64,000 bases of DNA from Daphnia pulex (taxonomy: Eukaryota; Arthropoda; Branchiopoda; Diplostraca; Daphniidae). Every line of letters begins with the position of its first letter. Position 1 is the stretch's first letter. The notes beneath the pieces were generated by a model. It searched no databases. It was not told where the DNA came from and was given only the letters and a program-made list of their open reading frames with translations. Location: NCBI RefSeq assembly GCF_021134715.1, contig NC_060019.1:12786001-12850000 (forward strand), written 5' to 3'. The position numbers were made by a program, and so were the translations under genes. This document shows positions 48,549 through 58,903 of the stretch, piece by piece.

Positions 48549-48926
48549 AACAAAGCTCACTTGCTAGTTTTAAGCAAATTTACCGGAAGTATACCGGAAG
48601 TAAGCGATAGCTCCTTAACAATTGAGCTGTCGTCAAAATAAACTAAATATTCGTGATCTACGTGAAATTTGGGGTCGAATAGGTGTGATTTAAACGAAAT
48701 CTAAATTTTGGCCAAAATCGAGAATTTTCCTGAACTATAGTTCAGGAAAATTCTTACGCTTTCGTAAAAAATAAAACATGAACTTTACCACAAATTCAAC
48801 GAGGATCACGAATATGTGGATCTTTTGTGCGTCAGATGAATAGTTACTGAACTACTGACTGAAATGAGAAAACCGGAAGTAGAAAAAAAAAACACATTAT
48901 TAAAAATCTAACAAGTGAGCTTTGTT
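48549..48926. mobile_element. Older palindromic element (foldback/MITE relic)
   Basis: The ends AACAAAGCTCACTTG and its complement lie symmetrically around position 48737.5. Inside, ATATTCGTGATC with GTGAAATTTG on the left is mirrored by diverged copies on the right, and ACCGGAAGT occurs on both sides. The centre is a perfect inverted repeat with 16-base arms (48721-48736 and 48739-48754) and a 2-base loop. No clear target duplication remains, consistent with age. Confidence 0.7.
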
Positions 48927-51029
48927 GCTGTAACAAAAATGACAGCCATCACCCAAAATTTCTTCAGAGATGTGCAAAGTTAGCGTATTTAAACTGAGTG
49001 GAAAATTATCAAAAGCTATGCTGTCTAGCGTCAGAAAAAAGAAACGTTCAACAGTAACACGAAAAAAAATGTCTGCTCTAACTCGTTGACGGTTGACACT
49101 CAATGTCTTAATTGAAAGAGCTAACAAACAAAGGCTTTGATACTCACGTAATATTCTTCCCTTCAAATTTGTATCTCGTCTATCACCAAAAAGCCACCAC
49201 CGCAGCATCACAAATCACAACAGACGAAATCCCCAAGGTGATAATGCTTCTACAATGAGGGAAGGCAGCTTGACATTCGCTCATTGTCTCATCTGATAGT
49301 GACTCGAGATTGTTGACGAAATATCGTCTTCTGCTACCTCTAGGTATCACCCTTTTAGCTTTATTCTGTCATTTTGCACTGTGCCTTTATTTGTGACATC
49401 TTTCTTTTTTTCTGTAGGTTTCGATGGCCATTGATAATTGGAGAGCAGCAAAGGAATGTGACAGCTTTGTCTGGGCTAAATGCCCTACTAGATACATAGG
49501 CTATGACTAGATAGAATCCTCTTGGGTAACTTTGTCTGCTCCTAAGTTACACACGGTTACACAGTACACATCATAAGTTACTTAAAAAAATCAAAACTAA
49601 TTTAGAATAGGATTTTGAGGTAAGTTGAACCGTTTTAAATTAATAGATGACACAACATTTTGCTAATGGTTCTTATTGGATTTTTGACTTAATGTTTTCG
49701 GAAATTGCAGCTGAAGTTTTCATGTGACCTCGAGGTGCTTGTGGCAATAGAGATTCAATGGTCCAATCAAATAATGCAAGCTATGTCTTTTAAAGCTGAA
49801 TAGTTTCTACTGTCATTTAATGTTTATAATAATATTTCAGGTAACTTCTTGTGTCAAATCATAGTAAATCTTCAAGATATTGATGCCTTCCCCATATTCA
49901 ATTCTCTGCTGCTATCTCTTTTGCAGACAAAACCAAAATAATGCCGCTACTCAAGAGGTTGTGGTGTCCACCATTAAGTTCTAATTTAGGACAATGTAAC
50001 ATTGATAGATGAGGTATTGCTTCCTGCTGCTATAGTACAGTTTAAAATAATTTAAATATTCTCTCCTTTCAGGCTAATCCCTCACCACTAATATTTGGGA
50101 TCTAACAAGAGATTGCTGGAATTGAAGACTGATAATTTGTGTAGATAAATTGTAAGTGCATATCTAGGCTCCCTTCCTTTCTGTAGCCTCGTTTTCCTAA
50201 CTTATCACTAACCAACGCCCGCCGGTTATCACGCACCCGCTGTGACAATCAGGAGGAAGGTTATGGTCGAACGGGGATTCGGAAGGCGAATGATAGAAGA
50301 AAATATTTGGAGGGTTATAATTTTTATCAGCAAGTTTCTATTACCGTTACGTTTATCATTAACATTTTCAGCAAATTTAGTCTAGCATTAGGCAACTTTC
50401 ATTTACTTAAGTGGCAAACAAGAATAAAAAAGGTTTTGTTTTTATTTTGATGTATTGGTTATATTTATCATTGATATATTAAAAATTAATTAATTTTGTA
50501 AACAAACCATGAAACATTTTGACAGTTAAAATAAATGTATAAAATTGTAAAATCCTAGTTGATAACCTTTTATTTATTAACCATGTTACTCAATATTTAT
50601 GAAAATAAACATATTCTCCCTAATTTTCTCATCATCTTCCCAATCGCGTTAATATAAATTTTTTTAAGAAAAATTCGTCGTATTTGCTGTTTTGTTCCTA
50701 GTTATCATATAAACGGTTAACGTAAGTTGCAGACACAAGTATAATCTAACATAATATTCAATACAATTTTCGAAACACCAAACCAGCACCAAGGAAGACG
50801 CAGTTTTACTTACTTAAGATCTTTCACCAGCATAGGATGGCTGCAACAACATGCTTTATTGGACAGTAACTATGGGAGCATAGACCTATAACAAAAATGA
50901 AATGAGTCTATGAACATCATTGGATTGCTGAATATATCTTTAAAAAAATACTTCCTCTTGTTTCAAATATAGTTAACCCAGATATTCTATCATTTCATAA
51001 TCACATTCCTGTTGTTAACACATTAACGA

Positions 51030-51220
51030 AATGCAGCCGACAGGCACCAGGCAACATCGACTATTTAGCACAACAGTACACTGTATGAACACCAAAACGG
51101 ACTAATAACACATTGAAATATGAACTGAAAGTCTGCAAAACCACTACTCACACCAGTAATGCTGCATCAGAAGTACTGGCCATTCGACAACATTACCAGC
51201 TCCAACTTCAAACTAACCAA
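51030..51220 (+). repeat. Dispersed repeat family, copy B (plus orientation)
   Basis: Matches the reverse complement of 44939-45235, including the GCACCAGGCAACATCGACTA segment, the AATAACACATTGAA segment and the CAAAACCACTACTCACACCA segment. Copy C lies about 300 bases to the right in the same orientation. Confidence 0.7.
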
Positions 51221-51314
51221 GGAATCCTGGTTAGTGGATCAGGTCTTTGGAACAGCGGCGACCGAGAAAAGAGATTTAGTTAGAAAATATAATTAAATAA
51301 AACTATTCATCCTA

Positions 51315-51590
51315 AGCATTACCTCAACGTAGTCAACACGTAGCAAGAGACGACACATCGACAAAATGCATCCGATACAAAAATATCCGACATCCATCAG
51401 ACTACATCAACTGTTTGGCACAGCAATGCAACACTACATAAATACCATCATATGCCAAGAAGGCAAGAACATACTGAAGCATCATGTTGAACTGCAAGTC
51501 TGCACAAGTTCCACTTTACTGCATCTGTCAACTAGAAAACCTTGTTCACAAAAAACACCATCACAGCTCAAACACCATACTGCCCAAGGA
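51315..51590 (+). repeat. Dispersed repeat family, copy C (plus orientation)
   Basis: Shares AAGCATTACCTCAACGT, GAGACGACACATCGACAAAA and GTTGAACTGCAAGTCTGCAC-like words with copies A and B. An open frame through it (51366-51650) matches a frame in copy A (HVELQVCTSS against DVELNVCTSS), which reflects shared DNA rather than a proven protein. A short related fragment lies near 52226-52275. Confidence 0.65.
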
Positions 51591-52952
51591 ATTCTACAAA
51601 GTAAAAGAACATTAATAAACCAGGAACATTTTCAACATATTCAAATATGAAAAAAAACTGAATTTCAGTTTGATAGAAAAAAATTTACCTCTTTCACAGA
51701 AGCTGTCTTACTTATAAACATGAAGTAATTGTTGCCATATCTAAATTCTAAACGAAGAACATGTATTTGGATCACCCATAGATACTAAATACCCATAGAT
51801 CACCCACATATACTAAAATTTGAGCAAAATGCTAACCCTCTGATTGCTTCAAACCAACAACTTTTCACAAAAGCTGTCATGGAAGCATGAATTACAAACA
51901 TAAAAAAACAAAATGTTGCCTGATTTAGCTTAAGAGTAACTATTTACGTTATCACGAGATTTCTTCTTTTCATCTCATTTGTCTTTCAACAGACCCTCTT
52001 TAAGGCGCATCTTCATGACAAGTTGGCGATAACGTGCACGTTAACACATGAAGAAGCTCAGACTCCATAATCTGTTGATAGAAAAAAAAAACTCAATCAC
52101 TACCAAAACTTAAGTTAAATGATTTAAATTCAGAAAAAGTCTTTGGATTAAAGAGCTAATCAACACTATTACCACAGATCTTTATCTATGCTATTTCTTG
52201 TACGGCTCTACAGTAATTGTGCATGTGAGACACGTGCAACATGCAGCAAGAGACAACATTTTAGGAAAATGTATAGCAAATCCTTGGCAACTTGACCAGG
52301 TTTAAATTAGAAGCCGTGAAACCCGTAAATCCCCCAAACAAAATTTGTACAATTGATAACCTTAAACTAAAGCAGGAATTACCTTTTTTGACGAACAATT
52401 TTGGAATAAAATACCCAGTAATGACTAGAGGAACCCTTTTCCATCTCGGCCAGCGTGCAGCGTCTGAACTCTGAAAAATTTTGCCGCAGCCGCAGACGAA
52501 CTTCCGTCAGATTTGGAAAGCAGCGCTGCCAATTTCTATGGAACCAAAAACTTGCTTGTTAAATAAACAAATTAAAAAAACTGTGATGATTTAGTAAAAT
52601 ATATACATGATAAAATCCTTAGTAATTAATTTTGAAAAATTCGCGTATTTTAGTCAATCATCATCGAAAAGAGCTCAATGAGCCCATCCGACAACACGTG
52701 GTTTTCTCCACCTCCTTTCAAACCGGTCCGGTAAACTCAGTTCTCCATTTTCATTCTTAAATTCCCTGGCTACCTTATTTTGCGAGAAGAAGTAAGCAGC
52801 GTGCTCATCTCGTTTAAAAGAAATCTCTCTTTTCAATATTATTATAGGTATTCATATTCATTGTTCTTTGTATCCATACATTTAAATTATGAATGATTAT
52901 TTTGATTAATATCAGACCTCACTATTGTTGTTTATGTGACTACAGATTCAAA

Positions 52953-53865
52953 ATGAATCCTGATCATAAATCTCTTAGTGGTATTTTTAATGGAGTTCCC
53001 TCTTATCAAGTATTAAACAACCAGAACCAGGAATTTCAAAGTACTCAAAATACTGACTTGGCAAAACTGATTCAGCACGAGGAAAAAAAGTACTGGTCAG
53101 TCAAGCCTCTTTTTGTTTGTGCTGCCTTGCAAATAATGTTTGGAATGTTTCTCATCTTTGGCCAAGTATTTTTAATTATTACTACCGAAGAAAAGTACTA
53201 TTTAATAATAACGACTTTCCAAGGTTATCTTGAACAGTGAAGATTGCACCTCTGCAATAAAAAGTCAGCATTGTTTAAACCAATATATTCATGGTCCATC
53301 AACAATCTATGCTTTTTGGTGTGGTGGCATCATCTTCTTCACCGGATTACTGAATGGTCTGGCAACCCAATTCAAAACAAATTTCTTGTAAGTTTTCATG
53401 ATATGCCAAGCTTGTGTTGTGTCTATGTAATTTCTTTGATTTCATAGGTTGGTGGTTGCTTCCTTTTTATGTGTAGTTGGATATGGAGTTAGTCTATGCA
53501 GTTTAATTATGAGTGCTGTCTTTGCTCAAATATTTGAAGATGGTATATTACTGTTATTCTTTCACGCCTAATTTGTTGAAAATAACATTAGAATTGTTCT
53601 CTTCACAGATACGCAGAAAGTTGTTCTTGTTGGCATGGCAGTGGTCTCCGGATTGAATTTCTTCGTTTTCATCCTTACGTCGGCGTTATTCTGCCGCGCT
53701 AGCTGCTCATGTTGCCAACCTCGTGTAAGATCACCTGACTCCTTGTTTTTTTTTAGCAATTTACATAATTATTTTCGTGAACTTTAGACTCCAACCATAA
53801 TGTACCTCTCGCCTGTTGATGACTCAACCCAGCAACAGAATGAAGCCTTCAATTTACCGGCTTAA
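52953..53865 (+). CDS. Four-transmembrane CD20-like (MS4A-like) membrane protein
   Basis: Five exons separated by introns of 58-66 bases: 52953-53165, 53224-53387, 53448-53542, 53609-53724, 53788-53865; 221 residues. The start at 52953 was chosen because an acceptor (ACTACAG at 52945) precedes it. The N-terminal cytoplasmic part has GVPSYQVL. Four hydrophobic segments follow at residues about 51-71, 98-118, 125-150 and 160-185, with a short loop between the first two holding SEDCTSAIKSQHC. After the last one comes CRASCSCC, a likely palmitoylation cluster, and a polar tail. The topology fits the CD20/MS4A-like group, but no orthologue can be named. An AATAAA lies at 54005. Confidence 0.8.
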
Positions 53866-54004
53866 TCGATCAAGGTCAAAATCCGTCTAAAATGGAAAAT
53901 CGCTGACCGATTGATCTTCGAATTCTTCTTTTGATTTCAGAATGACTCCAGTATTATTATCAGTATTTTGTTATAATTAATCCAGTTTTGTTGGAGAACT
54001 TCTG

Positions 54005-54010
54005 AATAAA
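54005..54010 (+). terminator. Poly(A) signal of the CD20-like gene
   Basis: AATAAA 140 bases after the stop codon and before the convergent PPxY gene. Confidence 0.55.
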
Positions 54011-54185
54011 TCCAGAAATGAAATTTGTCAAGTTAAGAGCTGACTGTATTTTTAAGACTTATTTCAACACAGGTTAGCTCATAGTTCAGGGGAAATACGT
54101 CTTCTAAAAGGAAACATTTACAAAAACAACGCTCACAGTATGTATAAATTAATACAATTTTTTTCCTTCTCTTTCACATTGAGGA

Positions 54186-54482
54186 TCAACAATGAGAATT
54201 GTACGGGGAAAGCCGGACGGCGTCTTCATAAGTCGGAGGTGGCTGTTCGTCCCATAGGTCGTAGTAAGAAGCAGGTATCGTTACATCCAAATCAATGATG
54301 AATACATCGACAGCTTGACTTGTTACATTTTGCCTCAGGTCTGGTGGTTCTATTGCAACTGGATGATTTTTATTCCTTCCATCTTCTTTCCTCTTGCGAA
54401 GATTCGAGCACAGACTCATCAGCAAACGGATCGCAGCTACAGCAAAGAATACGAAGGCCACCAGCAGGTACACTTCACTCAT
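54186..54482 (-). CDS. Small single-pass membrane protein with PPxY tail (tandem copy 1)
   Basis: An intronless frame of 98 residues. A hydrophobic segment at residues 4-24 (VYLLVAFVFFAVAAIRLLMS) is followed by a basic stop-transfer stretch (NLRKRKEDGRNK), then a cytoplasmic tail with VFIIDLDV and, near the end, PPPTYEDAVRL. PPTY is a PPxY motif, the ligand of WW domains in NEDD4-type ubiquitin ligases, so the protein may recruit such a ligase to membranes, as Commissureless or NDFIP do. It shares the TM-basic-(V/I)F(I/V)IDL-PPP(x)Y(E/D)DAV(R/K)L plan with the copy at 54979-55296. Orthologue unknown. Confidence 0.72.
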   Translation of the reverse strand: MSEVYLLVAFVFFAVAAIRLLMSLCSNLRKRKEDGRNKNHPVAIEPPDLRQNVTSQAVDVFIIDLDVTIPASYYDLWDEQPPPTYEDAVRLSPYNSHC

Positions 54483-54655
54483 TTTTAGTCAAAATTAGCA
54501 CACAAGTGTTTGATTTAAGCTGATGCACAATATTCCTCTAGTTTTTTCGATTTCCTTGCGAATATTGTATTTTATCTGGAGGTTTGGAGGACAGTTTTTC
54601 CAAGCACGTCCACCTACTTTCCCAACACTTTACAGATTTACGTAAAGATTTGAAA

Positions 54656-54743
54656 ACGTATCAAAAATACTTTCACTCAAGTCCCGCACCAAGTTGGATA
54701 ACTTGAGGCTGCAAGTGAAAGTAACGAAATATTTTTGATACGT
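54656..54743. repeat. Imperfect inverted repeat upstream of PPxY copy 1
   Basis: ACGTATCAAAAATA + CTTTCACT (54656-54677) recurs as its complement at 54714-54743, with 8 extra bases in the right arm. The 36-base spacer itself contains CAAGT and ACTTG words that add pairing. Located 174 bases upstream of a minus-strand start codon, it may be regulatory or a small element remnant. Confidence 0.6.
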
Positions 54744-54978
54744 GTAAGCCAATCCTGTTTCTGACCTCCCATTGGACGAATTGTTCCCTATTCATTCCAA
54801 GAACTTTCTGAAACCGCTTTCAAATTTAGAAACCGGTTTTATATATTGAGCATCGGCTGTGTCAGCCAAGTCACGAAGCAACTTTGTGGTAGTTTTTGAT
54901 TGCCTTTATCGCATTAGATTTACTCCCTGTATCGTTTTTCAAGCGTCAATTCATCATGTAGCCGGAATTTTTTCTGTT

Positions 54979-55296
54979 TTAATGGGTTGAAGCCAGTGGA
55001 GGTAGTTTAACAGCGTCGTCATAATCAGGCGGAGGCATTTCTTGGTTCAGGCATTCGTATGATGGAGGTTGTGCTTCGATCCTCCGTCCATCATTAGAGC
55101 TGTCGACACTCAAGTCGATGACGAAGATGTCACTGTTTCCGCGTCGAGAGCTTTCCCTTTCGGAAGTGCTGGAGTAGGACGAATTTTTCTTCATACACCC
55201 ACCATTTTCACGATAACTGGAGTAAAAACAAGTCACGAGAATGCGCAGTATCAATAGAAACACGAAGATTATAGTAGCAATGTTATACGATTCCAT
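54979..55296 (-). CDS. Small single-pass membrane protein with PPxY tail (tandem copy 2)
   Basis: An intronless frame of 105 residues with the same plan as copy 1: hydrophobic residues 6-25 (IATIIFVFLLILRILVTCF), basic and Ser-rich juxtamembrane part, IFVIDLSV, then two PPxY motifs (PPSY and PPDY in PPPDYDDAVKL). The similarity in the core and the tail, the same strand and the 500-base spacing indicate tandem duplication with strong divergence elsewhere. A role as a WW-domain/NEDD4-family adaptor is inferred. Confidence 0.72.
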   Translation of the reverse strand: MESYNIATIIFVFLLILRILVTCFYSSYRENGGCMKKNSSYSSTSERESSRRGNSDIFVIDLSVDSSNDGRRIEAQPPSYECLNQEMPPPDYDDAVKLPPLASTH

Positions 55297-58200
55297 TATT
55301 GCCGTATAAAAGTATACGAGTCAAGATTCACTAAATTACAGGCAATTCAAGTGCAGATTAGTCCCAAGTTAAAAAATGTTTACTGCCCAGTTGCTTACAC
55401 GACGTGCTACTTTAGAGTATCACATACGTATGCCTTGCAATCGCTGCTCGTTCAAACGAAATTAAAACTGCTCCGAGAGATAGCATATTGATCAAAGTTC
55501 AAAAAGTTCCGCACTACATACATGAATACATTCGAGCACACAAGCAGCTTGAAGTAAACAAGGGAGGGACGTGCGTATATTGGAAGCGAGAGATAAGGAC
55601 AATTGCGGTGCATAGTAGAAAGTTGTTTTTTTATGTAACGTGTTATCTGATTTGGTTATCAACTTTTAGTGGCAAGTTCATTGCCTCTCCACTACTTTCC
55701 AACCACTTCACGACACCAAAAATTGAAGACCTTTCTCACATTACAATAACTAGAATTTGAGGGATTAAAGACGAGCTCGCCGTCTGCATCGAAATTCCGA
55801 ACGTGATTCACATTTAATGAGTCGAGGTCTAATGGGAAAAAAGTAGCGTTCTAAAAATATCGGGCCAGAACGGACCGGTTTCGGATATGTTTTGTTTTTC
55901 CGTGTTGTATCCGCACCTTTGTTTACATTCCAATGTCCCCCTTTCAAAACAGTCGAGTCGTAGTTAATACAGCCGTACAACGAAGAATTAGTAACTAAAA
56001 TCCCCCGCTAATTTTACTTGATAGGTCTCTCCCATTGGGATTTTGAAAATGAAACGTAATCCCTGACAATAGACTGGTGATGATGCTCACTTGAAACCCA
56101 ATGTTCGCAAGAGTTCTCCAACCTTGTTAGCGTGAACTTTTGATCTTGATATTGTTCTGTCATGAGTCGTATGACGAAGAAAAAAGAAAAACGCTCGCCA
56201 AATAAGTTCCATCTTTTAACTTTTTTCTTACAGCTTTCAATTTAATTACTAGTGTCGATACTACAAGTCGACTGGGAATATCTCTCTTGCCCGAGTGCGA
56301 AAAGAAGATGGATGGATTATATCCCATGATAGCAGATTTTTCTACCATAATGTAATAAATTTCTTAGAAAAAAGCCGATTGATATAAGAAAGAGATTACT
56401 CGATATTACTCTGCTGCACCGGGCTGAACAGATGTCGAGTTTCACATAGAAGTGCACGTTGTATTGATTGGATTCCCGAGAGAGAGTGAGAGAGAGAATC
56501 TTTGAACAGGCGCGATCGATGGTGTGGACGCTGAAGGGGAAAAAAAAAGTAGAACAAAGAAAAAAACTGATTCGTGGATTATAATGCCAGCCATGCGTTT
56601 TTTATTGATGTAATTTGGACAACAGAATATTCTAATATCGCCCCAGTCCAGTCAACGCGTCACCGGAAGCCCAAAAACACGTAATGCTCAGTGGGCGTTG
56701 CATTTCCCTGTCGCACAACACGAACATCATCCCATATTTAGGGCACGCAGTAGTTTATATTACAATATTTTTCTATGATTATTTCCTAATCTGCTGCTGC
56801 TTCTGACTTGATTTCCCGCCTTGGTACATTCATCCACCCTATCCCGGCCAGAAAACTATTATTAATCCATCATGTCCTTTATGTCAGTTGTCCTCGTATT
56901 TCCCTCCGTTATGCGAGTAGGACGTCATCGTCTGAAACTCCGCCATGTTTCAGTATGTGTCATTCCCCTCATTTTCTTTTTAGTTTCTCTTCTGTGGCAA
57001 TTTTCGTCTGCTGCTGCCAAATTAAAACGCATTGAAACCACCACCACCCAGTTCAAATAGAAGGAAACTTTCCCAAACTGTAAATGATGTTTGACGCAGC
57101 AGCAACTCAGAGCCAGTGGGAAACTGAAAGAAGATCCAGTCTGGGCAGATCGATAGAACCAAGAGAATAAAGAACGTACTGTTGTCAGGCAGGCCAAAGT
57201 TCGTTGGTGGTTTGTTGGACGGATGCCCGCGCCCTATTCTTAAAAGGAAGTCGAAATATAGAATCAAGTGTTATACAGCGACTGTGTAACTAGAGAATGG
57301 ATCCCGGGAAGAATAAAAAGTCTATAGAACGGGTAGTTAACTTGACAGCTGACAAAGAAGGAAAAAGGAAATGAAAGAATGGACTAAAGAAGAAAATATT
57401 CCAAGAGGAATTCGATAAATATGGACGGGAAACTTGATTAGAATAGACGTTGTAGCCCGAAATCTGGCCAAGACCCTTTCATTAACAAACACTTGTACAC
57501 AAGGAAACGAGAATTTGTATTGGATGAAAGTGAATAAGTGCTGCCATACACACACGGTTAATGAACAGTAAAGTTTTGGTTTGTTTTTGTTGTTTTTTTT
57601 TTCTGTAGATTCCAAATTGACGAGTTTTTTTTTTCTTCTTTCTTTTACCACACCAAACGCTACTGGGCCTCAGAATGGTAGTTAACATACACAAGTGGTA
57701 CGATATTGAAATATCAAATAGGGGGGAGGGAGGGATCGCGATACGAAAGATTCATATGTTATGCGTGAAAAACAAAGATGGGGGGGAGGTGGCGAGAGAC
57801 CAGACAACTCGATGGCTTCTTCCAACTTGTTTTTGTTCTGCTTTTGCTTTAGAAAAATTTTCCTTGTCTTGTAAAAAAGAACGTTTGGCCATTGAGTTTC
57901 TTTTTGGAGAGATAAATTGATAAGAGATTCGAAAACATTAAGAAAGCGACTGTGCAGCCCTTGCACTCGATCAAAAAGTCTGAAGGGCCGAAAAACCATT
58001 TCCTACAGAATCTACTTGAATCAAGTTGGTAGATCAGATGCAAGACAAAAAGATATCCAATTATTGAGCCAAACAAACAAGAATATTACTGCAGAAATAA
58101 TAGATGACAACATTCATTTGGGCCGCTTTTCTCGTTCGAATGAAAGGGAGATTGTGAGATTCGACTGGAAGTTTTACAATTCTCTTATCTTGTCCTCAGA

Positions 58201-58903
58201 ATTCTGTGCGTTTGCAGGAGAAAAGCAGAATGAAGGAGATGAAGCAGAGGAATTGTTTGCGAATTAAAAAAAAAAGATCTCAGGTTTGACACAGAACGAC
58301 ACCCACCCCATCCCACAAAAATACCGTACGAACAGCAAATTGACATCCATCAGGTTATAAAGAGATAGGTATAGATAAGAGATTAAAGACTTTAACGACG
58401 CAAGAGATGAAAAACAAATGTCAAAAAGCTTGTGTGGTAAAACTTCTGAATACTAACGAAAAAGAAGCCATGTTTCCTTTTGCCGACATGGTAGTTTTTC
58501 AAGATATGAATTGATGAGAGTTTGGAGGGGGGCAGAGAAAAAAACCAAAGCGATAAATGTCCAAAGAGCCAATTAATAAATATTTCAAAAAAAATGTTTC
58601 AGGCTAAGAGGAAATTATATAAGTTTTAGCGGGATTATCTGACAACGATCGTGTGTATAATGATGTGAGGGCAGTAACTAGAATGGATTTCCGAAACGAA
58701 TGAAGTTTAGAAATTTGAACGCAAAAAAATAAACTGGTGACCACGATAACGAACTTTTTGGGGCGTTTCTGCGCCGTTAGATATTAAAGAAATTTTTCTT
58801 AGTCGCATCGCCTTACTTTGTGATTTTTCTTTTTTTCAAAAAAATGTTTTCTTCTCTTGTTTTTGTTGTGTGTGGCTGTTGGTTCAGTTTGTTTTTCCCC
58901 CCC
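55297..58903. other. Region between PPxY copy 2 and the tetraspanin
   Basis: No coding exon was recognised. The left part should contain the PPxY copy 2 promoter. The right part, just downstream of the tetraspanin stop on the minus strand, may be its long 3' UTR; a minus-strand AATAAA (TTTATT on plus) lies at 56601-56606. Open frames here are short, with no recognisable domain. Confidence 0.4.

Larger units (their letters stand above)
42791..52952. other. Gene-poor, repeat-rich island
   Basis: About 10 kb without an intact gene. It contains the palindromic element at 44045-44730, decayed YYT-repeat gene copies at 45350-46820, a dispersed repeat (44939-45235, 51030-51220, 51315-51590), an AT-rich stretch at 47045-47310 and an older palindrome at 48549-48926. 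In 42.8-44.0, 47.3-48.5 and 49.2-50.9 kb I see AT-rich unique sequence with stops in all frames and no recognisable protein. Confidence 0.6.

Noticed and set aside
48900-49211. 103-codon minus-strand frame
   Set aside because: Overlaps the right end of an old palindromic element; no domain, no conserved motif.
42791-52952. CRISPR arrays, phage or bacterial features
   Set aside because: No regularly spaced short direct repeats; everything recognisable is eukaryotic with introns.
55488-55760. 90-codon plus-strand frame beside PPxY copy 2
   Set aside because: No membrane anchor, no PPxY motif, no similarity to the neighbours.
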